In this document: in pieces, positions 12,415 to 23,832 of the stretch
How the letters are laid out: every line of letters starts with the position of its first letter
Position numbering within the stretch: the stretch's first letter is position 1
Assembly: GCA_023375675.1 (NCBI GenBank)
Contig: JALQBC010000002.1
Span: forward strand, 434,001-498,000
Length of the DNA stretch: 64,000 nucleotides
Origin: Cytospora piceicola
Lineage: Eukaryota > Ascomycota > Sordariomycetes > Diaporthales > Cytosporaceae
Direction of reading: 5' to 3'
Notes under the pieces: generated by a model
The model's input: the letters and a program-made list of their open reading frames with translations, nothing else
Databases searched by the model: none
Told to the model about the DNA's origin: nothing
Position numbers and translations under genes: made by a program

Positions 12415-15400
12415 AGAACCGGTTCGGAGTACTGCAAGAAGACTGTGCAAATTTCTTTGGCCATACCTGCCTACATCAATATCTGAGCTTGAAAGACCGT
12501 TCCACTCACGATGCATCCAGTACATAAGTCTTGCCATGCTCTTCACCAAAATCTAAAATGTTAGAAACTCAGAGATAAACCCGCCTTGAACATCTTCAAT
12601 AGTATGAGTGATAATACCCGCGCAAAATCACTTACTACTTGATGGCTGTGACGTAGGTCCATCCTTTCTCACTGTCTATAGTCAGAACGGCAACCGGGTA
12701 CACTGGAGGTGGGTCGCATTTCAGATATGTAACGTTGGACGTGACTCCCGAATACAACAAAGTCTCTTGAATACTACCATGTTGTAGTTACTCAGGAGTT
12801 CTAACTATATAGGTACATTTATATTGCAGATATTCGGGATCTCAATATGAGGGCACAGTTGACAATGATTCATTTCGTGTAGTGTTGTAATCTTTATTCA
12901 CCACTCACTCTATCTTCCCTTTCCAATGAGCCTCAAATAGAACCCGATCGCTTCAAGAATCCTTGTCTGCTCTCACATTACTTGCAGAAAACATCGTCTA
13001 TGTTTCACCTCCCAAGTGCCTCAGTAAGGGTTATCGGGTTTCGACACTCCGCCTTCAGTCGTAGCGTCCCATCACTATGTATTGACCGGGTCACGACCGG
13101 GTCACGACCGTATGTGCCGCCATGCTTACCCCTTCCCCATGCTCTGTGACCAGGACACTATTCATAAAACCTCGTATTAATTGTGCGCGAGTAACCATTT
13201 CTGCATTGGGCGAGCTCCCCCTCTCCGCAGTAGAAGATGGTGTCTGATCCGACAGTGGAGGCCCAGTACGAAACCGTTTCGCAGTTCTTGCACCAGTGGT
13301 CCTACTCTGCTCCATTATCGTGGTCAATACTTTTCGAGTACAGTATAGTAGATGGATGATATGGGTGCAATTTGTGGCATTCATGGGACCAGAGATGGAG
13401 TACAATACTGTGGTTTACATATGTGAGGGCCGGTGGAGCGGGTGGGAAAGTAGCACTGAGCCTGGGTCTAGGTGGGTTCGTGTGGCAAACAGTGAAGTGT
13501 CAACCTCCAAACCCTCCAACCTGGAATCAGTTGCTATTGGGAGAGGCTTACTTACGAGAGCATCCTCGGTTTCGTTGGTCTAATTGGCAGACATAGGCTC
13601 ACCAGAGCGGTTGATATTGGCACCGCTGGGCGTATCCAGGTGTAGTGGCATTAGCGTAGAGTGCGGCAACCGATTCCTGAATGAGAACGACTTACGCGAA
13701 GATGCCGAGCAAGAGCTTGATGACCATTTTGGCTTCAGGGACTTTTGTGTGTTTGGCAGAGCGTGATAGTTTTTGGGAATGGGTATCGATTATATTGGTT
13801 CACGAGATAAAGGAGGCCTGCCAGGGGACAAGAAAGAATATGAGGATATGTCCCGCACTTACCCTAGGGTATATAGAATTCTGAAGATTATTACTATAGC
13901 ACCTAGTAGGATTCGTTGGATACAAAGTGCATCAAATTTCATTGCAAGGTTTTCCTCGGCCACTTCCCTTTCTTGTATATTAATTTACTTTACTGCCGTG
14001 TCACCAGCACCTTACAGCCAGTGAGAGCCCCGGTGAGCGTTGCTTGACCCAGAGATTGGCCCGATTCAGGAAAGTATCTGTCAATCTCAGATCGAAGCTG
14101 TAATTACCAATTCTCAACAGCTTAGGGTGTGTTCGCTCAATCCTTCAATCCATTTTCCCTTTCAATCGTCATCGGCCCTGGCAATGCCTACATTCTGAGC
14201 AAGTGCTAATAATCAGTGGTCACACTCAGACATACATGATTCCAGTTGCGTTACAGCCCACGACCATCCTAACTTCCTTCAAAGCTTCAGACTACAGATT
14301 TGATCAAGTGTTACAACAGGGCCTCGGTTGCCTAAAGGCTGCCCAGGTGGGTGGACGCTTCTAACTACTAACGTTGAGGAGAGCTATGGTCTTTGAGGAA
14401 TTTAAATGTGTGTGCTATATTTTGCCTGTTGACGGGTTATAACCACACAAACACGATAAGACCTTTGAACGGGGTTGCAATATTGATATCATGAGGCACT
14501 GGAGACATAGATCACATTCAACCCCTTGCCGGTAGGGCTTATTACTGTGATCGCCCAGTGGCGACCCGCAACCCTACCGTCAAACAGGGAAGACATCTGG
14601 AAGCAAAGGAGTTCCAGCAGTTAGGCCAGTTCAGTTGTCTTCCACATCTCTGGTCAGAACCGCCGGGAAGGAACGAGCCACGTGCGGGACAACGGACTGC
14701 AGGAGGCACATTCTTCTTTGATGGTTTCAGATGTAGTATCATTATAGACGAAACGAATAAAGTACCATGGTGAATACAAGACTCGGGCCTACGCTGAGTG
14801 CGTGACTTAAGGCGTGACGTTGACGATGGGGAAAAGTAGTGGCCCGGCTACACGAGGCTTCAAAGCGCCACAATCTGTAGACCAGGGGTGACCCCTAACC
14901 CTGACGGACTTACAGGAGATGTATGTGTACGACCGTCCCAAGATGTCGAAGATCTTTATACCTAGGTACCTAGTACGTATCCCGGTCTATTCCTCTTTGG
15001 CTTAGTAGCGATAAAATTTGAATATTGGAGTCAGTGGAAGAGGAATCCCTACAACTTTTTACAATTCAGGGCCGGGGAAAAAGATTGTGCCATCGAACGT
15101 AAGATCTTCGGTGAGGTCCGATCATAGGCTGTCGATCTGGTTCCATATCGTGCGTATGTCTGCAGACCATCAGACCATCAAAGCTCGAGTTGAGTGCTGC
15201 CAAGTGCTGAAGAGTGTTGAACTGACGGACTCTGCTGCATAGTACTGCATCCAAAAGGAATTGTTTCGAGATGAAACGCATACTGTGTTATGAATCAAGG
15301 GTATCAATTATGCTTCTAAAATAAATCCGTCCAGTATTGCCGTATTATGTACTGTGATGCCTCACACACGTTTCCCAAATCTGCTAAATATGCCAAGCCA

Positions 15401-15967
15401 TTTCGTACGCCGACGCCCGATGATGCCAGACCCCTTGTCGAGTCCTCCCGTTCGCTCTCCTTTGCTGTGATTCCATTCCCCAGCCTGCCTCCGCACCCAA
15501 TGAAGCCGATGTCCAAGTGCTCCAGACCGTGTTCCCGTGCCGCCCCTAGTCAGGACTACTGTGTAAGCGCAGAGCACGCAACCCATCTCCACCCAAGTCC
15601 CCTTCAGCTGCCTTGTTTGTAGGACCCTCTGATGACGACTTGCGAGATAAGGGATATCCCGAGCTTCGAAGTATCGAATGCGAAAATCCGCGCAAAACCG
15701 TGCAGTGCAACTGTGATGATTGCTTGCAGCCACCTTCCTTGCCGCCGGGCACATGTGCAGGATTCAGGTTCGGACGCTACCGCCGTGTCTGCAGATCACG
15801 AGCGTTACCCTTGGAGATGACGCCAGATCTGGAGACTATTGCGCGAAAGCCGCGCGATGCGAATTGCACGCCATTCTTGGGTGCTTTCGTGATGACATGA
15901 TGTGGGTAATTGCGGAAGAGTGTCAATGGTGTTTCCTTGGGCTGCTGTGGCGGGATGTCCCCTGGTA
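12415..15967. other. Gene-poor region of 3.5 kb
   Basis: Nothing here is supported as a gene. A minus-strand ORF at 13091-13405 has an internal ATG at 13315 and a polar composition but no domain or splice support. An 11-bp direct repeat (GGGTCACGACC) sits at about 13087-13109. A CCTAGGTACCTAGTACG motif lies near 14963. The rest shows no coding bias on either strand. Confidence 0.4.
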
Positions 15968-16344
15968 TCAACTCGTCGTTGAACCCGGCTGGTTGTAGTG
16001 TGGTGTACCAGTGGTTGTGTCGTAGTGCCATGTTGTGAAGAGGCTCCCTTGGGAGTAACCTCTGCCCAGGTCAACAGAGTGGGACCTTACTGGCTGCCCC
16101 ACTTCCAGCTTGAATTCGAGGTCGTCCGGACCATCGACGCAGTGTGGTCGCGATCGCTGTCCATGGAGCTCTTGCCGTTGTCAGAGCCGGAAGGGGATGG
16201 GGCGCGTTGGAAGTATGAGCCGCTGTTGAAGTGAGGGTTCCCTGTGGGAGAGGTCTGGCCAGGCTCCAGGGGATGGCGCATCTCCTTCCAGGAGGCGGCG
16301 ATCTGTTTGCACAGGTGTGCGGACATGGTGTATGTAGGAGACAT
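15968..16344 (-). CDS. Possible small Ser-rich protein; 3' end uncertain
   Basis: An ORF opens with ATG at 16344 (alternative ATG at 16326) and reads through KQIAASWKEMRHPLEPGQ and a serine-rich middle to a TAA at 16087, giving 85 residues. A perfect GTAAGG donor overlaps that stop. Splicing to a CAG at 16062-16064 would continue the frame as GYSQGSLFTTWHYDTTTG to a TGA at 15968, giving about 115 residues. That intron would be only 29 bp, well below the usual fungal minimum, so the short form may be correct. A GT/CA microsatellite lies just upstream in the leader. The family is not recognised. Confidence 0.4.
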
Positions 16345-16364
16345 TGTGTGTGTGTGTGTGTGTG
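16345..16364. repeat. (GT)n microsatellite
   Basis: An uninterrupted run of GT dinucleotides about 20 bp long, reading CA on the minus strand. It lies immediately upstream of the possible small gene that starts at 16344, so it would fall in its leader or promoter. Confidence 0.8.
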
Positions 16365-17760
16365 TCGGTCACGCCCTTGAGGAAGTTTGTTTGGTGATCT
16401 GAAGTTTTGGTCGTGATTGTGGTGTAAGTGATAGGTGCAGCCGGTTGATTGCGTTCAGGAGACGAGAGTCGAGGCCACGGTCAAGATACTGGAATAAAAT
16501 TGATTATGGAAAAGAGGGCTGTTCGCGTGTAACCGAAGAGGAGAGGACCAAGAACTCTTATACTGAACAAACAATAGGAGAAGTTAGGAGACTTCCACCA
16601 CCCCCAGATTGTGACCTTCTTCCAAGCGGGCACCACACGCTTCCTTCAGATCTGTCACCTGCCCAACAAGGCCTCCCCTAGGAGGTTCCCGGCAGTTAGC
16701 ACCATCGAACAGCCCACTTCTTAATCCATTGTGTCCACCCGGCGAGCTGCCTAAATCGGTTCTGGGCCCATCTCTTTCCGTTTTGGGATACCAGCCAATA
16801 AGATACGAGGCAATGTAAGATTAACTACGAGGTGATTGGCCAGCGCCACAGTCGTGCACAGATCTCATCGTGCCATACTAGCCACACTTGTGGCTCAAAA
16901 TCGAACGATGCCTCCGGCCATGATGCCGACGAAGACGATCTGGGAAGCGCTGCGTGCGGCTCCAGAAAAAGCAGTGAAGATCCCTCTTGCCCCCCACAGA
17001 CCCATATTGAAACGACCCAGAGAGACCCTGAACTGACACAATGTTTCGTCTTCCCGCACCACCTTCTTAATTCGCATGTCCTCATCGGGCCAGTTTTATG
17101 ATCCCATTTCTCCATGCCATCGGGTCCCCAGTTGACGACATGTCAAAATCTCACGTTCGGCTTCTCACATGGCCAGTCGATTCACCCAACCAATTCCTGC
17201 CATTCTGGCCAGTCACGGGCTTTCAACACCCAACGCAACCTGCAGGGTTTCTCAGGGGCTCACCCTTTCAGCTGCATCATCAGCTGCATCAGCTGCATCG
17301 ATACGCCGACCCGCTGACGTACCTGCGTACCTCCACTCACCTAACAGCATTCCCAGGCTGCAGCTAGCTCACCATTGTTAACGACAATTCCGATGGATGT
17401 GCTATTGCAAGACGTTTTGCGACGCTGACTTCACTGAATGTGGTACATATCTACCTAGATTCTATCAATTCTGCCTACCTAGGTACTTAAGTTGACACCC
17501 ACATACTCCAATTTTCATCTCAAGTTCAGATTAAAGTTTGGATTCTCGTCACCGCCATACCGTCATGAATAAGAAGCAAGGAATCCTTCGATCCTCCTCC
17601 TGCCCCGGTAAGGACAAATCATCAATTATCGTTAAAGGACCAGCCGGAGAAGCAAGCCTAGCACATGCACACGTATCACCGGCCCTACATCGCACTCATC
17701 ATCATTATCAAAACCGCATCGTGCCCTTGGTCTTCCAGAACTCGAAACGGCATTCGTCAC
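16365..17760. other. Intergenic stretch, nothing recognised
   Basis: Overlapping short ORFs occur on both strands at 16825-17115 but none has a domain or consistent coding bias. A short run of imperfect AGCTGCATC repeats lies at about 17270-17300, and CCTAGGTACTTAAGT near 17478 belongs to the palindromic motif family seen elsewhere in the window. Confidence 0.4.
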
Positions 17761-18728
17761 CTACCGATGCCATATCGGCATCCCAGGCGTCCACCCCTGC
17801 TGCCTTGTCACGACCACCACATCCGCCTCCTCGGACCCGTTGACCTGATCGACACTAGCATAAAAGCTGTAGCCAAATCTCTCGAGGACCTCGAGCAGCT
17901 TCAATAGCAACAGTCTCGACTGTACGGTCTCCTCGCCACTGGCATGCCATGGCTGGCCATGGAATTTCAGCTTTAGCCGGCTGCCCTCAAGCACATGGCT
18001 CTTAAGCCTGTGGCCGGATATGAACTCGGCGACGAGGGCATCCGTCAGGTCTGAGGGAGGCGCGTCGACAATCTTCATCTTGTCGGTCCAGTCAAACGAA
18101 ATGCTGAGCCAATCGCAAGGTGGCGGCGGCGGGTTCTGGTATCTGAAGATCATCGTATCTGTTTTGGATCCAGTCAATCTGTCTGCCACGGACGAAACAG
18201 AGGGGGCTTGCATTTGGGGCACTGCGACCAACCCTCGTCGAAACTTTTCTTGCTGATGTCCACAGCCGCCTGCAATACCCAGCCCATGTCGTACAGCGTT
18301 TGCAACATCCTCTTGATGTGTCGACGAGACTGGTCGTCACCGTTGGCCTTGCCCAGCCATGGGTAATTCTTGAACTTGAACTCCTCGGCACCACCGTACG
18401 AGCGCACATCTTGGATGGACCAAACCGTCGTCAGTCCGTCTCTGAGCGATCTGATCTCTTCCGTGCTAAAGTTTAGAAAGCGAATGCGGTCGTTCATGTG
18501 AAGCGACACGCAGGCGAGGCGCGTTCGGGATGATAACGAGCTTCCTGATGGCCCTGCTGCCGATGAGGTGGCTTCCAAGAACGATGGCGGTGGTGCGTCG
18601 TCCGCCTTCGGATCTATGAACGGCTTGTGTTTGCCGTCCATCTTTCTCGGTACCAAATTATTCACGATGTCAGTGGGTCGAGTGCTGTCAGTCAAGTGAT
18701 TACCTAGTGAGATACGATGAGATGCCAC
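17761..18728 (-). CDS. Uncharacterised fungal protein with two related domains, 297 aa
   Basis: The joined CDS is complement(17761..18158, 18233..18728) with one 74-bp intron (GTTGGT...ACAG), which restores the frame from KKSFDE into DTMIFRYQ. The first half holds a block around NDRIRFLNFSTEEIRSL, then FKFKNYPWLG and a helix ending in QAAVDISKK. The second half repeats the plan: TDKMKIVDAPPSDL, LKLKFHGQPWHASG, and FYASVDQVNG. This duplicated arrangement matches a family of uncharacterised proteins widespread in filamentous ascomycetes. No catalytic motif, signal or membrane segment is seen. An in-frame ATG at 18641 (MDGKHKPF) is an alternative start that removes 29 residues. Confidence 0.75.
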
Positions 18729-20048
18729 TAATCCCCATAGAAGAGTGGGGGTTCAAGGATGATATATGGCTTCGATGTTGACTTTGATGAGGGGGTCTCC
18801 TCAAGCTCAGTGACTGAACAGCCTAGGCCAGAAGATTAAGTCAGCTGTACCAGCTGAGGGGAGGATTGTACAAGACACGCCTTATCGTTACAACGGCCTC
18901 CTCATCGTTAGCCTTATTCTAACAATGTGGCTAATCTCGGACAAAGCCACATGCCCAGGTGTCAAGTGCAGATCATCGATCGGGCCTGGTGCCGCTCGGG
19001 CGGTAACGGGGAGAAAGTCTAAATGTTAGTCTGGCGCTAGCGATTCGTCTTCCCTCGGGTAAGAAGGAGGAGTTTGACCTAACATTTGATGCCCCTGATT
19101 CTTCCTAGGTCCTACGCACGTGCAGCCATCGAGGGGGTCAGCCCAAGCTGCATGCAACCTTCAGAGGGTCCGTCAGCACCTGCACTTCAGTGTTTGATTG
19201 ATGTACGCGAACCTGAAATTATCCATCCCCTTTGATACTTCTGTCGATTGTAATCCAACTTCGCAAGACAACACGAGAATCGACAAAGGGTCGAAATCAG
19301 CGCAAGACGCCTCCCGGTGGAACCTTCAATCCCAGCACCCGTGAAGCTCCGAGACAAGAGATTAGGGGGGTTTCGGTCGGGCACTCACATGCATAAATTT
19401 AGAGCACAGCACAGCACAGCCCTGCACGCAATGAGGCCTCAGGGGGTGCATTCGATTTCATCGACATCTGCAGTCGGCAGGAAGTTGCGCATCGAAAAGA
19501 AGAAGTTGTGTCGAAATAATAACGTCTACGGCCCACAATCGGCGGCTTCTGTTCTACCCACCGATCCGTAGAAATCACAATCTCGGGCCGGTTTATATAC
19601 TTGGGTACGTAAATAGATCGGGGCCGGCGGAAGATTCCCGGCGGGCCCATCAAACATGCATTGAAACATGCCACACATCCGTGTCACATCTGCTGCACCC
19701 GGTTAATATCATATGACAGCCCAGATTGGTTTAATATCCGAGAAAATGGGTCGGAAGGAGTGTATGAAATAAGTATCGCCAACGCGGCTGTTTTTCGTGG
19801 AACGGGACGACTCACTTACATACCTAATCACCGAACTCTCGTCTTCATCTGTCTTTCAACATTTACAATCCATCAACCAAGAACATTCCAAGAATTATTC
19901 CATCGAATCATACTCGTCACACCTGAGCCTGCCAGACTCGAATTTTTGAAGAAGCATACTTGAGCAATTCGTTTACAATTTATTAAAGGAGCCTCGGTCA
20001 AAGCATTGGGTCGTCACATATTTCTGTCCACATACCACATCAATCAAA
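18729..20048. other. Intergenic stretch between divergent genes
   Basis: This gap of 1.3 kb must contain the promoters of the two-domain protein (minus) and the Ser-rich protein (plus). ORFs at 19187-19674 have no domain. I see no repeat or RNA gene here. Confidence 0.4.
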
Positions 20049-20666
20049 ATGGCTTGCGCACAATCACAACCTACATCAACGAAACCCGCAAACAATATGG
20101 AGGAATCCAAGGTCCCATCAAACTCGTTCGACTACGGTTACGAGTCAAATACAGCCGACCTCGAGCACGACGAGCTGGTCAATGAGACCAGGGACATTCC
20201 TTCAAAAGCCCTCTGGCAAACACCACGCCGCCGGAGTTCCAGCTGCCACACCTCGGACGACGCAATGTCTCAATATGACAGCTCGAGTATGTCGTCCAAG
20301 TACAGCTCCGACTTCGACTCCAACTCTTCAACTGGCACCCACTCGCCCGCTACTTCCTGGTCATCACACTGTGACGATGCATGCGACCACATGCAAGAGA
20401 CATCATCAACACAGAACCCGGGCAAGACAGAACAACACACGACAAGCCTGCGGGAAGCCACCAGCGAGAAGCCCTTGAACCTCACAATAGACACCCAGAA
20501 CCTCCCCCCCTGGGACGCCATGTTCCCCGACTGGTACCAGTGCGCGTCACCGGGCCCTATAAGACAGCTCGGCGCCGCCTGGTCTGAGCTCAAGAACACC
20601 AACATGCAAGGGCTGTGGACGCCGCCCCCGCCCCCGCGGGCGGGAGGTGGACTGTGGGGGATGTAG
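20049..20666 (+). CDS. Ser/Thr-rich uncharacterised protein, 205 aa
   Basis: A single ORF starts at an ATG in good context (AAAATGGC) and ends at a TAG. Codon use is clearly coding, with C/G-ending codons. The protein is hydrophilic: an acidic/serine tract near 65-115 (SDDAMSQYDSSSMSSKYSSD), then a more ordered part with PPWDAMFPDWYQCASPGP and a short proline-rich end (WTPPPPPRAGGGLWGM). No signal peptide, membrane segment or known domain is visible. The tryptophan/proline motifs near the C-terminus could be a binding segment. A long antisense ORF covers most of it and is a shadow. The function is unknown. Confidence 0.65.
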   Translation: MACAQSQPTSTKPANNMEESKVPSNSFDYGYESNTADLEHDELVNETRDIPSKALWQTPRRRSSSCHTSDDAMSQYDSSSMSSKYSSDFDSNSSTGTHSPATSWSSHCDDACDHMQETSSTQNPGKTEQHTTSLREATSEKPLNLTIDTQNLPPWDAMFPDWYQCASPGPIRQLGAAWSELKNTNMQGLWTPPPPPRAGGGLWGM

Positions 20667-21718
20667 TAGAGAGGAGCCTTTGCATGCATGCATAGTGGGG
20701 AAGCGAATAGAGTGGGAGTTTGGGACAGCGACATCAATATCTGAAATTTAATTACGGTTCATTCTTCGACGAGGGGCCTTCCTCAGGTGGTCATCACCAA
20801 CTCGCTACTCCGTGACCACCCGCACGGGTCCTAGGCAAGGTAGGTACCTCGTAGCTGCCAACTCCCGTCTCACCCACCCGTAAAGACACTATCAGCGGAG
20901 CCCAGGTGCCGTTGGGCTAATCATTTATACTTGTGTTTGGCAGATATGACTGATTCATCAACCATGTTGCCGGGGCGGCCATTGAAAGAGGGCAACATAC
21001 CTACGCAAACTCATCGTGTGCCTTTCTTCTTTTGATTTCCGATCAGCTTGTTCTTTGATGAGCAGACATGCTGCAGTGCTTCGACGTCCAAAGGCTTAGC
21101 TGGCATTCATTTGGGGGATCACCAGTTGACCGCATCTTCATGTATATACATCAACCACAAAGGTCTGAGCGCGATTGATATGCCTGAGAAAGAGATTTCG
21201 ACGAGAAAATAAAACGCCACGCTTTCGACACCTAAGAAACAATCACTATCGTAAGCACACTGGGTCCCCCATTACAGCTTTAGCAAGCTTGTGTAAGCTC
21301 ATTGTACATGTACTGTATGAAAAATACAAATACCTGCTACAACAACGTGCTGCGTAACCATTATGATTTGGTATGCTTTCTAGTTAGCCAGAAATCTGTG
21401 TTCTATTGCAGAGTTCATTTCCAGGTTTCTCATCAGGAGAACCGAATATGCTAAGGTGTGTTAGGCTCGCGGCTGGACATAAATTTTCTAGATAAGATCT
21501 CAGAGTGAGCAAGAATACCATCTTTAGCAGCATTTGGTTTGCAACGGAAGCATAAGTGATGAGCTTTTTTTTTTTACATCAGACGGTAGCCACGAAGGCT
21601 CCCGCATTGCAATCACCCGACACAATGCATCTTCACTTCGCGATGGCTGTGTAGTTTGAAAACAAAGCTAACCCCCAACTCCCTATAGACGTTACGAGAG
21701 GTCCCGGAAGAATTACCG
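20667..21718. other. Intergenic stretch, nothing recognised
   Basis: This gap of 1.05 kb holds the 3' flanks of the Ser-rich gene (plus) and the ankyrin gene (minus), which converge. It includes a GTAGGTACC-type motif near 20840 and a T run at about 21565-21577. No coding signal is seen. Confidence 0.4.
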
Positions 21719-23393
21719 TTATATAGATTCTTCAACACCATACGATTCCAGCAACTCTTTCAGGGCCATCTCCTCTCCGTTAAGAACAGATTGTGGAAGC
21801 AACGACATTATATCTCGGTCGACTTTAACCTTTCTAGTCGCAAGCAACTGCTGTACAACCGCGGTATACCGTCCTTTAACAGCATATTTTAGCGGCGTAT
21901 AGCCGAAACTATCTAAAGTCGGCCTGCCCAGTGTCTAGCAGCTGCTGAATAATAGCCGTATGTCCTTTCTCGGTGGCCTTCGATAGTGGTGTTTTTCCAT
22001 ATATATCCTTCGAATTGACGTCGACCTTCCTAGTTTCTAGCAGCTGCTGAACAATAGCCGTATGCCCTTTAAAAGCAGCTATCGATAGTGGGGTGTTTCC
22101 ATATCTATCCTTCGAATCGACGTCGACCTTCCCAGTTTCTAGCAGCTGCTGAACAATAGCCGTATGGCCATTCTCGGCGGCCTTCGATAGTGGTGTTTCT
22201 CTAAATGTATCCTTCGAATCGACGTCGACCTTCCCAGTTGCTAGTAGCTGATTGAAGATAGCCGTATGTCCATTGTGAGCAGCGTTCGATAGTGGTGTTT
22301 TTTCTAATTCATCCTTCGAATCGACGTCGACCTTCCGAGTTGCTAATAGCTGATTGAAGATAGCCGTATGTCCATTCTCGGCGGCCTTCGATAGTGGTGT
22401 TCTTTTGTAGTTATCCTTCAAATCGACGTCGACCTTCCCAGTTTCTAGCAGCTGCTGAACAATAGCCGTATGGCCATTCTCGGCGGCCTTCGATAGTGGT
22501 GTTTCTCTAAATGTATCCTTCGAATCGACGTCGACCTTCCCAGTTTCTAGTAGCTGTTTGAAGATAGCCGTATGCCCTCCTTCAGCGGCCCACTGAAGTG
22601 GTCCATTCGCATCAAATGAACCGAGGTATCGGTCCGGAGTTCTCCAATCTTCTGACACTGTCGGCTTGTCCTCATTCTCGAAGCTGGCAGTGAAGAACAA
22701 AAGCTGTCCTACCGCTCTGTGGTTGCCCTCAGCTGCTAGATGGAACATGGCCGCTTGAGCCTTAGCGCCCTTTTCAATAAGCATCATCGCTATCCCTAGG
22801 TGGCCGTTTCGAACCGCCCTATGCAGCGCGGTGTCTCTGCAACTATCTTCCCTCGAGACCTCGGCACCCTTTTCGAGAAGAACCTCCACTGTACCATCCT
22901 CCCCGTTCTCCGCTGCCCAGTGAAGTGCAGTTCGATTGAAGGTGTCCCCGGCGTTGACGTTACCGCGTATCTCCTCGTCTTGCAGAAGCAAAGCGACAAC
23001 AATTGAATGTCCCTTGATTGCAGCCTCATGGAGCGGAGTCCTACTATCCTGGTCTTTGAGTAGTCGATTTGTTTCCGGATGCATGGTGAGTTGCTTCGCA
23101 CACTCCTCCCTTCCAAGGGCTGCCGCCCAATGCAACGCAGATCTCCCGAGGCAGTCCTGGGCGTTGGTATCCAAAGCATTGTCTCCCACTGGTAAATTGA
23201 GGATAGACAGGCGTCTGATCGGAGTTGGGTGTTTCGAAAGAAGCCTGGATATTTCCTCGTGGTTGTCACAGAACACAGCGTTGTGTAGCCTGGTCTGCCC
23301 TCCGTGCTTTTCTTCAATGGTGCTCCCGGTTTTCAATTTCGTTACCCAATTGCTCCATTTGCTCGACAGCGTGGTTGCAGACATCTTGTTCAT
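21719..23393 (-). CDS. Ankyrin-repeat protein, 494 aa, with frameshifted 3' end
   Basis: The uninterrupted ORF runs from ATG at 23393 to a TAG at 21909. The N-terminal 30 residues have no repeat; the rest is ankyrin repeats, degenerate at first (TPLHEAAIKGHSIVVALLL). The last part is a tandem array of nearly identical 34-residue units of the form TAIVQQLLETGKVDVDSKD plus TPLSKAAENGH. In the last unit, KVDVDSKD is replaced by QADFR and a stop. Directly after the stop another frame continues the array (GYTPLKYAVKGRYTAVVQQL) and closes with a non-repeat tail ending LLESYGVEESI, with TAA at 21719-21721. About 8 bp seem to be missing at 21914-21920. The gene is therefore either C-terminally truncated or freshly broken. 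Ankyrin proteins mediate protein binding; the partner is unknown. Confidence 0.8.
21909..22612 (-). repeat. Tandem 102-bp ankyrin-coding repeats
   Basis: About seven units of 102 bp, each one 34-residue ankyrin repeat, with very high nucleotide identity. For example, the motif read on the plus strand as TCGACGTCGACCTTCC recurs in nearly every unit. The similarity points to recent duplication or repeat homogenisation, and such arrays change length easily. Confidence 0.85.
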
Positions 23394-23572
23394 ATCCGCT
23401 TGTTTGCGCGTAAGTCGTGAACGGTATGAAATACCATACGCACGTCGACGAAGGTTGGGATTTGTTTAAAATGATAAAGGTTTGGGGGTCAGCTTTGTAA
23501 ATGGTTACATACTAAGTACACATGAACTCAACATACTCGAGTACTTCCCGCAAATGCGACGTGAATGTGGCT

Positions 23573-23832
23573 TTAAATGTGGCTGGCTATATCTAGCTGG
23601 CTATGTCCAGCTGGCTGTGTCTAGCTAGCTGTGTTTAGCTGGCTATATTTAGCTAGCTGTGTCTAGCTGGCTGTGTCTAGCTAGCTGCTTAATTTACTTA
23701 CCTACTTAAGTAGGTACCTAGGTAAGTAAGTACTTGAGTAGTATTTATAAGTACAAAGTGTGTATCTGCCTAGGTACCTACCTAAGTAGGTACCTACCCA
23801 GGTAGTTAGGTAGTAAGAAATTCCACCTAGGT
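23573..23832. repeat. CTAGCTGG tandem repeats followed by TAGGTACC palindromes
   Basis: From about 23573 to 23692 a 12-bp unit similar to TGTCTAGCTGGC is repeated about ten times with small changes. It runs into a stretch to 23832 made of overlapping palindromes such as CCTACTTAAGTAGG and TACCTAGGTA. The block lies 180 bp upstream of the ankyrin gene start and 710 bp before the divergent membrane protein, so it sits in their shared promoter region. Confidence 0.85.

Noticed and set aside
13091..13405. 104-aa minus-strand ORF
   Set aside because: Polar composition and an internal ATG, but no homology or splice support.
23573..23832. CRISPR-like regular repeats
   Set aside because: Units are contiguous without spacers, and the host is a eukaryote.
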